A stretch of DNA of 8,623 bases from Actinomycetota bacterium. GTDB lineage: Bacteria > Actinomycetota > Actinomycetes > Nanopelagicales > Nanopelagicaceae. This document shows positions 1-6,747 of this stretch, in pieces. A program made the translations under genes and the position numbers. The stretch covers positions 1 to 8,623 of the forward strand of contig JABMMO010000099.1 of NCBI GenBank assembly GCA_013205455.1, in the 5' to 3' direction. Numbering within the stretch: the stretch's first letter is position 1; every line of letters begins with the position of its first letter. The notes beneath the pieces were generated by a model that worked only from the letters and a program-made list of their open reading frames with translations, was not told the DNA's origin and ran no database searches.

Positions 1-264
1 CAGAGCTTTCTTGGGTTGGGCCAATGGGTACTGCTGGTCTTCTTCTCGGAAGTTGTCATTCTAACTTCGCTGCAAGGAGCCTCTGCGGGCCAGCGGATTT
101 TAAAAATACAAGTTTTAACTTGGCCAGATCAAGATTTTGTTAACCCACTCCGAATTTTGTTTCGGACGCTTCTAATTTGCTTAGTGATTCCAGCAGTAAT
201 AACCGATATGCAATCGCGCGGATTGCATGATCGATTTGCAAAAACAGTTGTTGTAAAAAATTAA
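1..264 (+). CDS. RDD family membrane protein, C-terminal part (5' end outside window)
   Basis: The reading frame is open from base 1 to a TAA at 262-264, so the gene begins before the window. An in-frame TTG at 16 is not a convincing start, because the frame and the hydrophobic sequence continue upstream of it. The fragment has a hydrophobic helix (about residues 6-20 of the visible part), then the RDD-type segment ASAGQRIL, a second hydrophobic helix (RTLLICLVIPAVI) and a C-terminal RGLHDRFAKTVVV. That ending is typical of RDD proteins, where the Asp-Arg near the end is among the conserved residues. RDD proteins are small multi-helix membrane proteins; some relatives have been linked to ion transport, but the role of this subgroup is not established. 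In many actinobacteria an RDD gene sits between the DUF4191 gene and glnA, so glutamine synthetase probably lies just left of the window (inference). Its stop overlaps the stop of the convergent DUF4191 gene. Confidence 0.8.
   Translation, partial: QSFLGLGQWVLLVFFSEVVILTSLQGASAGQRILKIQVLTWPDQDFVNPLRILFRTLLICLVIPAVITDMQSRGLHDRFAKTVVVKN
261..264. other. Shared TTAA: overlapping stop codons of convergent RDD and DUF4191 genes
   Basis: The self-complementary TTAA supplies TAA to the plus-strand RDD gene (262-264) and TAA to the minus-strand DUF4191 gene (263-261). There is no spacer and no stem-loop followed by a T run at the junction. Termination must therefore occur within the opposing gene or by a factor-dependent route (inference). 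Confidence 0.85.
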
Positions 265-956
265 CGCTTCGGCATTCTCACATTTTTAGGCATTGGACCT
301 TTTGGAATTGGAATGTTCATGCCGCCAATAGCTTTCATTCGAGCACGCAACTCGCGAAGTTGTACCGTTGCAAGTTTCTTTGGGAATTTTTTCATTCGCT
401 TTTGTAATTTCCGAATTGGAATTTGACCTTCGCCTTCACCAACCACTAATTCAAATACGGGAACGCCAGGAGCGAATCGCTCAACTTTTCGTTTTTCATC
501 AGCCAACATATGTCGGATCGCGCTTGAACCTTCGCCAACTAAAACTACGCCAGGTTTTCCAACAGCGCGGTGGACCATATCTTGATTCTTTGCCACAGCT
601 ACTGCTGGCGTAACGGTCCAACCTTTTCGAATTGCCATTAGTACTGATGCACCAGCACCGATTTGGCCTTCGATGGATGCGTATGCCGCGCTACCAGCTT
701 GGCGTGTGAAAAAGAAAAATGCTGCAAGTAGCGCAATTGGAAATGTTACAAAACCCAAGTAATACGGATGGCCAACGGCAGCTCCGATTAAAATACCAAC
801 GGCCCAAACTGGAACGAATATCGCTAAGCAATAGAGCAAAATCAGTGGTTTAACCTTCTTAGTGATCGCGTAAGCATCCCGGATCTCTTTGAAGCGAATT
901 TTCTTCTCTACTGGTGCAGAATCTGCATTCTTTTTCTTACGTTTGAAGAGCGCCAT
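261..956 (-). CDS. DUF4191 family membrane protein
   Basis: This 231-residue protein matches the actinobacterial DUF4191 family (same position as Rv2219 in M. tuberculosis) by recognition of its conserved core. It has a very basic N-terminus (MALFKRKKK), two adjacent membrane helices at about 37-60 and 65-84, and then a cytosolic domain. That domain carries the family signatures YASIEGQIGA (about 92-101), KGWTVTPAVAVAKNQDMVHR, GKPGVVLVGEG and GEGQIPIRKL. The C-terminus is rich in Lys, Arg, Met and Pro. The molecular function of DUF4191 is unknown; its constant position next to lipA in actinobacteria is the only contextual hint. The ATG at 956 lies 9 bases after the acyltransferase stop, which suggests it is the last gene of a lipB-lipA-acyltransferase-DUF4191 operon. 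The Shine-Dalgarno is weak, with only an AAAGG far upstream. The stop codon overlaps that of the convergent RDD gene. Confidence 0.88.
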   Translation of the reverse strand: MALFKRKKKNADSAPVEKKIRFKEIRDAYAITKKVKPLILLYCLAIFVPVWAVGILIGAAVGHPYYLGFVTFPIALLAAFFFFTRQAGSAAYASIEGQIGAGASVLMAIRKGWTVTPAVAVAKNQDMVHRAVGKPGVVLVGEGSSAIRHMLADEKRKVERFAPGVPVFELVVGEGEGQIPIRKLQKRMKKFPKKLATVQLRELRARMKAIGGMNIPIPKGPMPKNVRMPKR

Positions 957-965
957 GGTGGGAGT

Positions 966-1685
966 TTAACCTTTCTTTTCTGCAGCAATTTGCGCGAGCG
1001 TAGGCGCAGTGCCGCCCAATCGAGCCGGCGCCCATCGTTGGCCATCGTGGCTATCTGGGTACTTTGCTTGTACTTTCCTTAACATTTCAGAGAGTCGATT
1101 TTTCAATTCTAATTCTTTAGTATCCACATCGGCATCGCGCGGGACAAAAATGGGTTCACCAATCGAGACTGTTATCGGAACGTGCGATCGCGAGAAATTT
1201 CGCTTCACACCTTTAGTCCAAACCCGTTGGCTGCCCCAAATAATTGTTGGCAAGATAGGCGTGCCCGAAGCCATCGCTAATCGAACGGCGCCAGTCTTCA
1301 TCTCTTTTAATTCGAAACTTCTTGAAATAGTAGCTTCGGGAAAAATTCCAATAATTTCGCCAGATTTTAAAGCACGGAGCGCTGCCACGAAAGAACCTGA
1401 ACCATTGGTTCGATCAACCGAAATATGCTTCATGCCGCGCATTAGCGGTCCAGAAATTTTATGATCAAAAATTTCTTTCTTAGCCATAAACCTTACTAAT
1501 CTATTTGCCGGCAGTACCGCAGTTCCAACAATTGCAAAATCTAAATAACCAATATGGTTTATAGCTAAAATTGCGCCACCTTTTCGGGGTACATGCGCTT
1601 CGCCTTGAAAAGTGAATTGCAGGCCAAGATATTTCCATAGCGATTTAACAAGAACTATTACTGGGGGATAAACCAGGTCAGCCAC
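966..1685 (-). CDS. PlsC-type 1-acyl-glycerol-3-phosphate acyltransferase
   Basis: This is a member of the PlsC/LPLAT acyltransferase family, whose enzymes transfer an acyl chain to lysophosphatidate or a related acceptor at the inner face of the membrane. Counting 239 residues from the GTG at 1685, motif I is NHIGYLD (43-49, catalytic His44 and Asp49). The motif II region is RFMAKKEIF to HISVDR (about 65-92), motif III is FPEATIS (115-121) and motif IV is ILPTIIWG (144-151). Motif III has Ala where the usual FPEGTR form has Gly. I recall FPEATIS from other actinobacterial members, so it is probably a subfamily trait. A hydrophobic N-terminal segment (VYPPVIVLVKSLW) may dip into the membrane. 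GTG 1685 is preferred because it lies one base after the lipA stop and gives the familiar N-terminus ADLVYPP. A TTG at 1715 would add ten polar residues and overlap lipA by 29 bases. The acceptor and acyl specificity cannot be read from sequence. Confidence 0.87.
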   Translation of the reverse strand: MADLVYPPVIVLVKSLWKYLGLQFTFQGEAHVPRKGGAILAINHIGYLDFAIVGTAVLPANRLVRFMAKKEIFDHKISGPLMRGMKHISVDRTNGSGSFVAALRALKSGEIIGIFPEATISRSFELKEMKTGAVRLAMASGTPILPTIIWGSQRVWTKGVKRNFSRSHVPITVSIGEPIFVPRDADVDTKELELKNRLSEMLRKVQAKYPDSHDGQRWAPARLGGTAPTLAQIAAEKKG

Positions 1686-1686
1686 T

Positions 1687-2634
1687 TTATTTAATTTCGC
1701 CGGCGTCTGCGCCAATTTTTTGCGCTTGAGCTTGCTTGTATAAACGGCCGGCGCGATAACTTGAACGCACTAGCGGACCGCTCATTACGCCCAAGAAACC
1801 GATCTCAGTAGCCATTTTAGAATGCTCCACAAATTCTTCTGGTTTTACCCATCGCTCTACTGGGTGATGTTTTGCCGATGGCCGTAGATATTGGGTAATG
1901 GTGATTAAATCGCAACCAGCGCTACGTAAGTCAAGCAACGCTTGCGTAATTTCTGCAGGCGTTTCACCGAGCCCAAGAATTAAATTAGATTTTGTAATTA
2001 GACCAAAATCGCGAGCTTGCGAAATTACATTTAAGGAACGGTCGTAAGTAAACGCAGGTCGAATCTGCTTAAAAATTCGCGGCACAGTTTCAACGTTATG
2101 CGCAAAAACTTCGGGACGAGTTTCAAATACTTGGTTTAGTAAATCCGGATTACCGCTGAAATCCGGGGCTAACATCTCAACACCGCAGCCGGGAACTCTT
2201 TCATGAACTTGTTTTATGGTTTCGGCATAAAGCCAAGCGCCTTCATCTTCTAAATCATCCCGTGCAACACCAGTAATAGTGGCGTAACGAAGCCCCATAG
2301 TTTTAATTGATTCCGCCACTCTACGTGGTTCATCTCGATCTAGCGGTTCTGGCTTTCCAGTATCGATATTGCAAAAATCGCAACGTCTTGTGCACGCTTC
2401 GCCACCAATTAAGAAAGTTGCTTCCTTATCTTCCCAACATTCAAAAATATTTGGACAAGCAGCTTCTTGGCAGACGGTATGCAAACCTTCACGCGCCACC
2501 AACGAACGAAGTTGCGTGTACTCAGGCCCCATGATTGCACGGGTCTTAATCCATTCAGGTTTACGTTCGATTGGCACCGATGAATTGCGCGCTTCAATGC
2601 GAAGCATCTTTCTACCTTCGGGAGCAACGCTCAT
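1687..2634 (-). CDS. lipA: Lipoyl synthase LipA
   Basis: LipA is a radical SAM enzyme that inserts two sulfur atoms at C6 and C8 of a protein-bound octanoyl chain, turning it into lipoyl on E2 subunits and GcvH. The 315-residue protein shows both required iron-sulfur motifs. The auxiliary cluster motif CX4CX5C is at C55, C60 and C66, and the radical SAM motif CX3CX2C is at C81, C85 and C88 (CTRRCDFC). The C-terminal RSSY (290-293), which contains the conserved serine ligand of the auxiliary cluster, is intact. The N-terminus SVAPEGRKMLRIEARN matches actinobacterial LipA closely, so ATG 2634 is the right start rather than Met10. That ATG overlaps the lipB stop as ATGA, which implies translational coupling. 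Length and motifs are complete, so the enzyme should be functional. Confidence 0.98.
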   Translation of the reverse strand: MSVAPEGRKMLRIEARNSSVPIERKPEWIKTRAIMGPEYTQLRSLVAREGLHTVCQEAACPNIFECWEDKEATFLIGGEACTRRCDFCNIDTGKPEPLDRDEPRRVAESIKTMGLRYATITGVARDDLEDEGAWLYAETIKQVHERVPGCGVEMLAPDFSGNPDLLNQVFETRPEVFAHNVETVPRIFKQIRPAFTYDRSLNVISQARDFGLITKSNLILGLGETPAEITQALLDLRSAGCDLITITQYLRPSAKHHPVERWVKPEEFVEHSKMATEIGFLGVMSGPLVRSSYRAGRLYKQAQAQKIGADAGEIK

Positions 2635-3278
2635 TCCGCGACCTTATCTAGAGCAGAGGTGATATTTCGAGTTAACGATTCTAAAATCTCGACTATCGCG
2701 ATATTGCGCCCTAATTCAACGCTCAGCGAAGTTACTTCAACATCTGGAATCCCACAAGGCACGATTTTCTTAAACCAACTCAAATCCGGATTTACATTTA
2801 GTGCGAAACCATGCATGGTCACACCTTTTGCAACCCGAATCCCAATTGCGGCAAGTTTCCGATCACCTTTGGCGTCACGAATCCAAACACCGGTTCGCTC
2901 ACAATAGCGTTCGGCGTTAACGCCAAATTCTTGGCAAGTATTAATTAACGCTATTTCAATTTCACGGACAAAACCAACGACATCGTTGCCGTTCTTCAAT
3001 TTAACAATTGGATATCCAACAATTTGTCCGGGTCCATGCCAAGTAATTTTTCCGCCACGGTCGACGTTGATTACTGGGGTGCCATCGATGGGGCGATCAG
3101 ACTCTGAGGTTCGACGGCCAGCGGTAAAAACTGGTGGATGTTCTAGGAGCAAGAGAGTGTTTGGATTTTCGCCAGCGGCGACGCCAGCTTGAATCTCGCG
3201 CTGCTTTTCCCAAGCGACCTCATAATTGACCAAGCCAAGATTTTGAATCGAGATGGTTTGGGTATGAAGAACGGACAT
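2631..3278 (-). CDS. lipB: Octanoyl-[acyl-carrier-protein]:protein N-octanoyltransferase LipB
   Basis: LipB moves octanoate from acyl carrier protein to a specific lysine of lipoyl domains, the step before LipA. The 215-residue protein has the family blocks LEHPPVFTAGRR (45-56), RGGKITWHGPGQ (74-85), KLAAIGIR (141-148) and HGFALNVNPDL (156-166). The catalytic dyad is visible as Lys141 and Cys175 (in PCGIPD). Length is normal for the family. The start is ATG 3278, whose product begins MSVLHTQTI. A TAGGCT hexamer ends six bases upstream of this ATG, so the mRNA may be leaderless. The stop TGA shares bases with the lipA ATG (ATGA), making lipB the first gene of the minus-strand lipB-lipA operon. 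In the usual actinobacterial order the TIGR01777 epimerase would precede lipB; here a two-gene plus-strand block lies between them. Confidence 0.97.
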   Translation of the reverse strand: MSVLHTQTISIQNLGLVNYEVAWEKQREIQAGVAAGENPNTLLLLEHPPVFTAGRRTSESDRPIDGTPVINVDRGGKITWHGPGQIVGYPIVKLKNGNDVVGFVREIEIALINTCQEFGVNAERYCERTGVWIRDAKGDRKLAAIGIRVAKGVTMHGFALNVNPDLSWFKKIVPCGIPDVEVTSLSVELGRNIAIVEILESLTRNITSALDKVAE

Positions 3279-3290
3279 GGGTCAAGCCTA
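3279..3290 (-). promoter_or_regulatory. Candidate leaderless-type -10 promoter for lipB
   Basis: On the minus strand the sequence is TAGGCT-TGACCC-ATG. The TAnnnT hexamer (3290-3285) ends six bases before the A of the lipB start. That spacing is typical of leaderless transcripts in actinobacteria, where transcription begins at the start codon. No good -35 was found at 16-18 bases further up, and an AGG inside the hexamer could instead be read as a weak Shine-Dalgarno. The call is an inference from spacing. Confidence 0.4.
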
Positions 3291-3321
3291 ACTACCTTCA
3301 GCGGTTGAGTGGGCGCTCAGG

Positions 3322-3327
3322 TAAGAT
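3322..3327 (+). promoter_or_regulatory. Candidate -10 element for the MMPL transporter gene
   Basis: TAAGAT is the only TAnnnT match that I found on the plus strand in the 125-base spacer before the transporter. It lies 76 bases ahead of the ATG. The bases about 17-19 upstream (TTCAGC or CAGCGG) are a poor -35. If used, it would leave a leader of roughly 70 bases. Confidence 0.25.
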
Positions 3328-3385
3328 TTCGATCTGTTGCGGTAGCGAAAATCATCAGAGAGATAGCGCCGATGTTGCGCGCTCA

Positions 3386-3393
3386 CAGAGAGG
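3386..3393 (+). promoter_or_regulatory. Shine-Dalgarno for the MMPL transporter (decides the start)
   Basis: CAGAGAGG lies ten bases before the ATG at 3404. It supports that ATG over the in-frame TTG at 3305, which would add 33 residues with no transporter-like content. Confidence 0.55.
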
Positions 3394-3403
3394 CTTTGCC
3401 AAA

Positions 3404-5560
3404 ATGAAACTCGGATCAATCAAGGGTCGGAAGCCGCTCTGGGTCGCGATTATCGCGATTGTCGCTTGGTTAGGCATTAGCAGCGTGGCTGGACCAACTT
3501 TCGGCAAGCTCTCAACAGTTCAAGAGAACGATAACTCTGGCTTTCTTCCGGATAATGCTGAATCAACTAAGACCGCGAAAGTAACTATTAAATTTGCCGA
3601 CTCCGCTAATGACCAACTTCCTACTTTATTGTTATTTCTTGGCGAAATGGATGTCACAAAATTAGGTGCGATAAATCAGTACCTAGCCACGCTTTCAAAT
3701 AAGAAGATTCCCGGCACCGAGATTTCACTTTCGCAATACATAATTCCAGGATCACTTTTAGCTGCATTCCCGTCACAAGATGGCAAAGCTGCGCTCGCTA
3801 ACATCCCGTTAGATTCCAAAGTAGCAACTGAAAATATTGATGATAAGCCAGCGCTGCCTCAAATTGTTAAATTTATCCGCACAGACTTGGCCGCTAATTT
3901 TGATAGCCAAGGCTTGACTACAAATGTAACTGGTTTTGGTGGAATTTTGGCAGATTTATTTGGCGCATTCGGATCGATCGATTCCACACTTTTGTTAACA
4001 ACGCTCGGCGTAGTCTCAATTATTTTAATCGTCGTGTATCGCTCGCCATTTTTATGGATACTGCCACTAATTAGCGCAATCACCGCGCTCTCGTTAGCTG
4101 GAACCGTAGTTTATTATTTAGCTAAAGCAGATGTAATTGATTTAAATGGGCAATCCCAAGGAATTCTTTCTGTGCTAGTTCTCGGTGCAGCCACCGATTA
4201 CGCGCTACTTTTAATCGCCAGATATCGCGAAGAATTGCATCATCACGAATCGCGTTATGAATCGATGAAGATTGCCCTTCGCGGCGTGGTTGAACCAATC
4301 GTTGCTTCCGGAAGCACAGTCATCGCAGGCCTTCTTGTACTTTTGCTAAGCGATCTCTCTAGCAATCGCGGACTTGGACCAGTCGGGGCAATCGGTATCG
4401 CAGCATCAATGATTGCGGTTCTTACTTTTTTACCAGCCCTGCTTCTGGTTTTTGGTCGTTGGATTTTTTGGCCTAAAGTGCCGCGTTTTGATGATGTAAA
4501 TGAACAACTAACGGGGGTCTGGTCAAAAATTGGTAATTTAGTGGAACGCCATCCGAAACGTACCTGGATTTCTACGGCGGTACTTCTAACCGTTCTTGCT
4601 GGTTTTTCGTTCACGCTTGACGCTAATGGCCTCTCAACAACCCAAGCATTTACCGGTAAGCCAGATTCTGTAGCTGGTCAAGAGAATCTATTAGAACATT
4701 TTCCAGGCGGAGAAGGTTCGCCAGTTCAAATCGTCGTTAAAGAAAAAGATGTTGTAGCTGTTACAACTGCGCTTAAGGGCAATAAAGATATTTCGTTTGT
4801 TGCCCCGCAACTTACTGGTCCAGTAATTCCGGGTGCACCAGCGCCAATAACCAAAGTTGTTGACGGCTTAGTTTTATTAAATGCGACTCTTGCTATGACC
4901 GCGGATTCGGTAGCGGCACGCGATGCAATTCCGGTTATTCGGGATACGGTGCACGCAATTGATCCAGAAATTTTGGTTGGCGGTGGTACTGCAATTCAAT
5001 ATGACACCGACGTGGCATCGCGCCATGATAATAAATTAATTATTCCGGTTGTTCTTTTGATAATTGCACTAATTCTTGGGTTGCTCTTGCGCAGTGTATT
5101 TGCCGCGCTCTTGCTTCTCGGTACAGTGATTTTATCTTTCATGGCAACCCTTGGTGTTAGCCAATTGGTATTCGAACACATTTTCCACTTCCCGGGCGCC
5201 GATGCTTCGTTCCCATTATTTGCTTTTATCTTCTTAGTGGCGCTCGGTATTGATTACAACATTTTCTTAATGACTCGCGTTCGCGAAGAGGCCCAGAAAA
5301 TCGGAACTCGTAAAGGTGTTATCAAAGGCTTAACTGTAACTGGCGGCGTAATCACCTCAGCCGGTGTTGTGTTAGCAGCGACCTTCGCCGTACTTGGTGT
5401 ATTACCGTTAGTTTTCTTAGCTGAATTGGGTTTCGCCGTTGCATTTGGTGTACTGCTTGACACCACAATTGTGCGCTCATTGTTGGTACCAGCGCTAGTC
5501 CATGCGATTGGTCCAAAAATTTGGTGGCCGTCAAAAATGCAGCATGAAAAAATTTCGTAA
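3404..5560 (+). CDS. MMPL/RND family membrane transporter
   Basis: This 718-residue protein is an MMPL-type member of the RND superfamily. These are proton-driven transporters of the cytoplasmic membrane, and many actinobacterial members export lipids or other hydrophobic molecules. It has the duplicated family layout. A first helix at about 11-29 is followed by an extracytoplasmic domain at 30-190, which includes the SGFLPDNAES block (45-54). Five helices lie between about 194 and 351. A seventh helix at about 387-404, a second extracytoplasmic domain at 405-543 and five helices at 545-698 complete the protein. Both halves carry the Asp-Tyr proton-relay pair: GAATDY (Asp265-Tyr266) and GIDYN (Asp617-Tyr618), each followed by an Arg-rich stretch (ARYREE, TRVREE). 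It lacks a long C-terminal cytosolic domain. The ATG at 3404 is chosen for its Shine-Dalgarno and because the protein then begins with a basic run before helix 1. The substrate is unknown. The downstream flavoprotein gene starts 23 bases after its stop and is probably co-transcribed. Confidence 0.93.
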   Translation: MKLGSIKGRKPLWVAIIAIVAWLGISSVAGPTFGKLSTVQENDNSGFLPDNAESTKTAKVTIKFADSANDQLPTLLLFLGEMDVTKLGAINQYLATLSNKKIPGTEISLSQYIIPGSLLAAFPSQDGKAALANIPLDSKVATENIDDKPALPQIVKFIRTDLAANFDSQGLTTNVTGFGGILADLFGAFGSIDSTLLLTTLGVVSIILIVVYRSPFLWILPLISAITALSLAGTVVYYLAKADVIDLNGQSQGILSVLVLGAATDYALLLIARYREELHHHESRYESMKIALRGVVEPIVASGSTVIAGLLVLLLSDLSSNRGLGPVGAIGIAASMIAVLTFLPALLLVFGRWIFWPKVPRFDDVNEQLTGVWSKIGNLVERHPKRTWISTAVLLTVLAGFSFTLDANGLSTTQAFTGKPDSVAGQENLLEHFPGGEGSPVQIVVKEKDVVAVTTALKGNKDISFVAPQLTGPVIPGAPAPITKVVDGLVLLNATLAMTADSVAARDAIPVIRDTVHAIDPEILVGGGTAIQYDTDVASRHDNKLIIPVVLLIIALILGLLLRSVFAALLLLGTVILSFMATLGVSQLVFEHIFHFPGADASFPLFAFIFLVALGIDYNIFLMTRVREEAQKIGTRKGVIKGLTVTGGVITSAGVVLAATFAVLGVLPLVFLAELGFAVAFGVLLDTTIVRSLLVPALVHAIGPKIWWPSKMQHEKIS

Positions 5561-5583
5561 CCGCTAGCTACCAACTAAATAAG

Positions 5584-6747
5584 ATGTTGAGTTTTAATCG
5601 AAAAGTTGTAGTAATCGGCGCTGGGCTTGCCGGTATTACGGCTACGCGGGTGCTGCAAGATGGTGGTGCCGAAGTCACGTTGCTCGAATCATCAGATCGA
5701 GTTGGTGGCCGGATGGCTACTGACATAGTGGATGGATTTCGGTGCGATCGCGGTTTTCAAGTTATAAATCCTAAGTACCCCGAGATAATTAAATCAGGGT
5801 TATTTCCAACTTTAGATTTCCGTTACTTGCCAAAACGCATTGATGTTTTAATCGACAGCGAAGTGATGGTGGCTGGAGCGAATCTAAAAACTTTTCTAAA
5901 TCCAAAACTTGGATCTACTGTTGAGAAATTGGCGCTATTTAAGTATCTAAATTCGAGCAATAGAATTTCTTGCGAAACTGCTGCTTTATCTGCTGGTCTC
6001 GGTGATCTCTATTGGAAAGTTTTAAAACCATTTCTCACTGGCGTCTTTTTAGCTTCACCCGAGCTAATTTCAAATGAATTGGCTAAGACACTTATAAAAT
6101 ATTTTGTTATTGGGAGCCCTGGAATTCCGGCGCTAGGGGTCGGCGAATTACCAAATAAGCTTGCAAGTTCGCTGCATGATCTGCAATTAGGCGTTCAAGT
6201 AAATGAAATCGGTGATGGCGTACTAGAAACAAGCGTTGGCAAAATGAGTTTCGATGTAATTGTGGTGGCTACTGATCCAACAACTTCGGCGCAACTTCTC
6301 CAACAAGCTGATGCACCTGTCATGAATTCTGCAACGACTTGGTATCACGCACTAGATGCCGATACTGAGATCGGAGCTAATTTAAGAATAGATGGCAGCG
6401 GTGCTGGTCCAGTGATTAATTCAGTGGCGATATCAAAAGTTTCGCCATATTACGCGCCTGTTGGTAAAACATTAATCTCTTCGACTTCAATCACGGCTGC
6501 GTCGGAGTCGGAAATAAGAAGACACTTAAGTTCAATCTGGCAAACGTCTACTAAAAATTGGGATTTGGTCAGCAAGTATGAAATCAAGCAATCTCTGCCA
6601 CTTCACGGAATTGCTAAACCAATTGAATCTGTCGTAGCGATTAAACCCAATTTATTTCTAGTTGGTGATCATCGCGAAACTCCGTCACAACAAGGAGCAA
6701 TGCACTCAGGTCGTAGAGCGGCTGAAATAATATTAAGCTTGAATTAA
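5584..6747 (+). CDS. FAD-dependent oxidoreductase (amine oxidase / phytoene desaturase-like fold)
   Basis: This 387-residue protein begins with a Rossmann FAD-binding motif: VVVIGAGLAG (8-17, GxGxxG), then Glu35 to bind the ribose and the second signature RVGGRM (39-44). Near the C-terminus LVGDHRETPSQQGAMHSG (359-376) closes the flavin site (Gly361-Asp362). This layout belongs to the broad group of flavin amine oxidases, protoporphyrinogen oxidases and carotenoid desaturases. The protein is shorter than typical CrtI desaturases (about 500 residues), so its reaction cannot be assigned. The interior, which would hold the substrate domain, I do not recognise. There is no signal peptide. No clear Shine-Dalgarno precedes ATG 5584; the gene is probably translated from an MMPL-flavoprotein mRNA. 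Its central part is noticeably AT-rich: I count 84 G+C in 240 bases at 5881-6120, against 58 in 120 at 4561-4680 in the transporter gene. Its stop overlaps that of the convergent epimerase gene. Confidence 0.88.
   Translation: MLSFNRKVVVIGAGLAGITATRVLQDGGAEVTLLESSDRVGGRMATDIVDGFRCDRGFQVINPKYPEIIKSGLFPTLDFRYLPKRIDVLIDSEVMVAGANLKTFLNPKLGSTVEKLALFKYLNSSNRISCETAALSAGLGDLYWKVLKPFLTGVFLASPELISNELAKTLIKYFVIGSPGIPALGVGELPNKLASSLHDLQLGVQVNEIGDGVLETSVGKMSFDVIVVATDPTTSAQLLQQADAPVMNSATTWYHALDADTEIGANLRIDGSGAGPVINSVAISKVSPYYAPVGKTLISSTSITAASESEIRRHLSSIWQTSTKNWDLVSKYEIKQSLPLHGIAKPIESVVAIKPNLFLVGDHRETPSQQGAMHSGRRAAEIILSLN
6744..6747. other. Shared TTAA: overlapping stop codons of convergent flavoprotein and epimerase genes
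   Basis: TTAA gives TAA to the plus-strand flavoprotein (6745-6747) and TAA to the minus-strand epimerase (6746-6744). This is the same arrangement as at 261-264, and again there is no intergenic base. Confidence 0.85.

Noticed and set aside
240..275. T run on the minus strand after the DUF4191 stop, with a CTTCGG loop nearby, as a terminator
   Set aside because: The CTTCGG has only about two base pairs of stem around it, and the T run falls inside the RDD coding sequence. There is no supported hairpin.
1009..1464. 151-residue plus-strand reading frame opposite the acyltransferase
   Set aside because: It lies wholly antisense to a gene with intact catalytic motifs and shows no recognisable protein features, so it is a shadow frame.
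3313..3385. GCGCTCA direct repeat (3313-3319 and 3379-3385) and TGAG/CTCA inverted repeat as a repressor operator
   Set aside because: Seven-base and four-base arms are within chance for this length, and no regulator gene is encoded nearby.
3305..3403. 33-residue N-terminal extension of the MMPL protein from a TTG at 3305
   Set aside because: The ATG at 3404 has a good Shine-Dalgarno and gives the normal basic run before helix 1. The extension has no membrane or signal character and would remove the promoter region.
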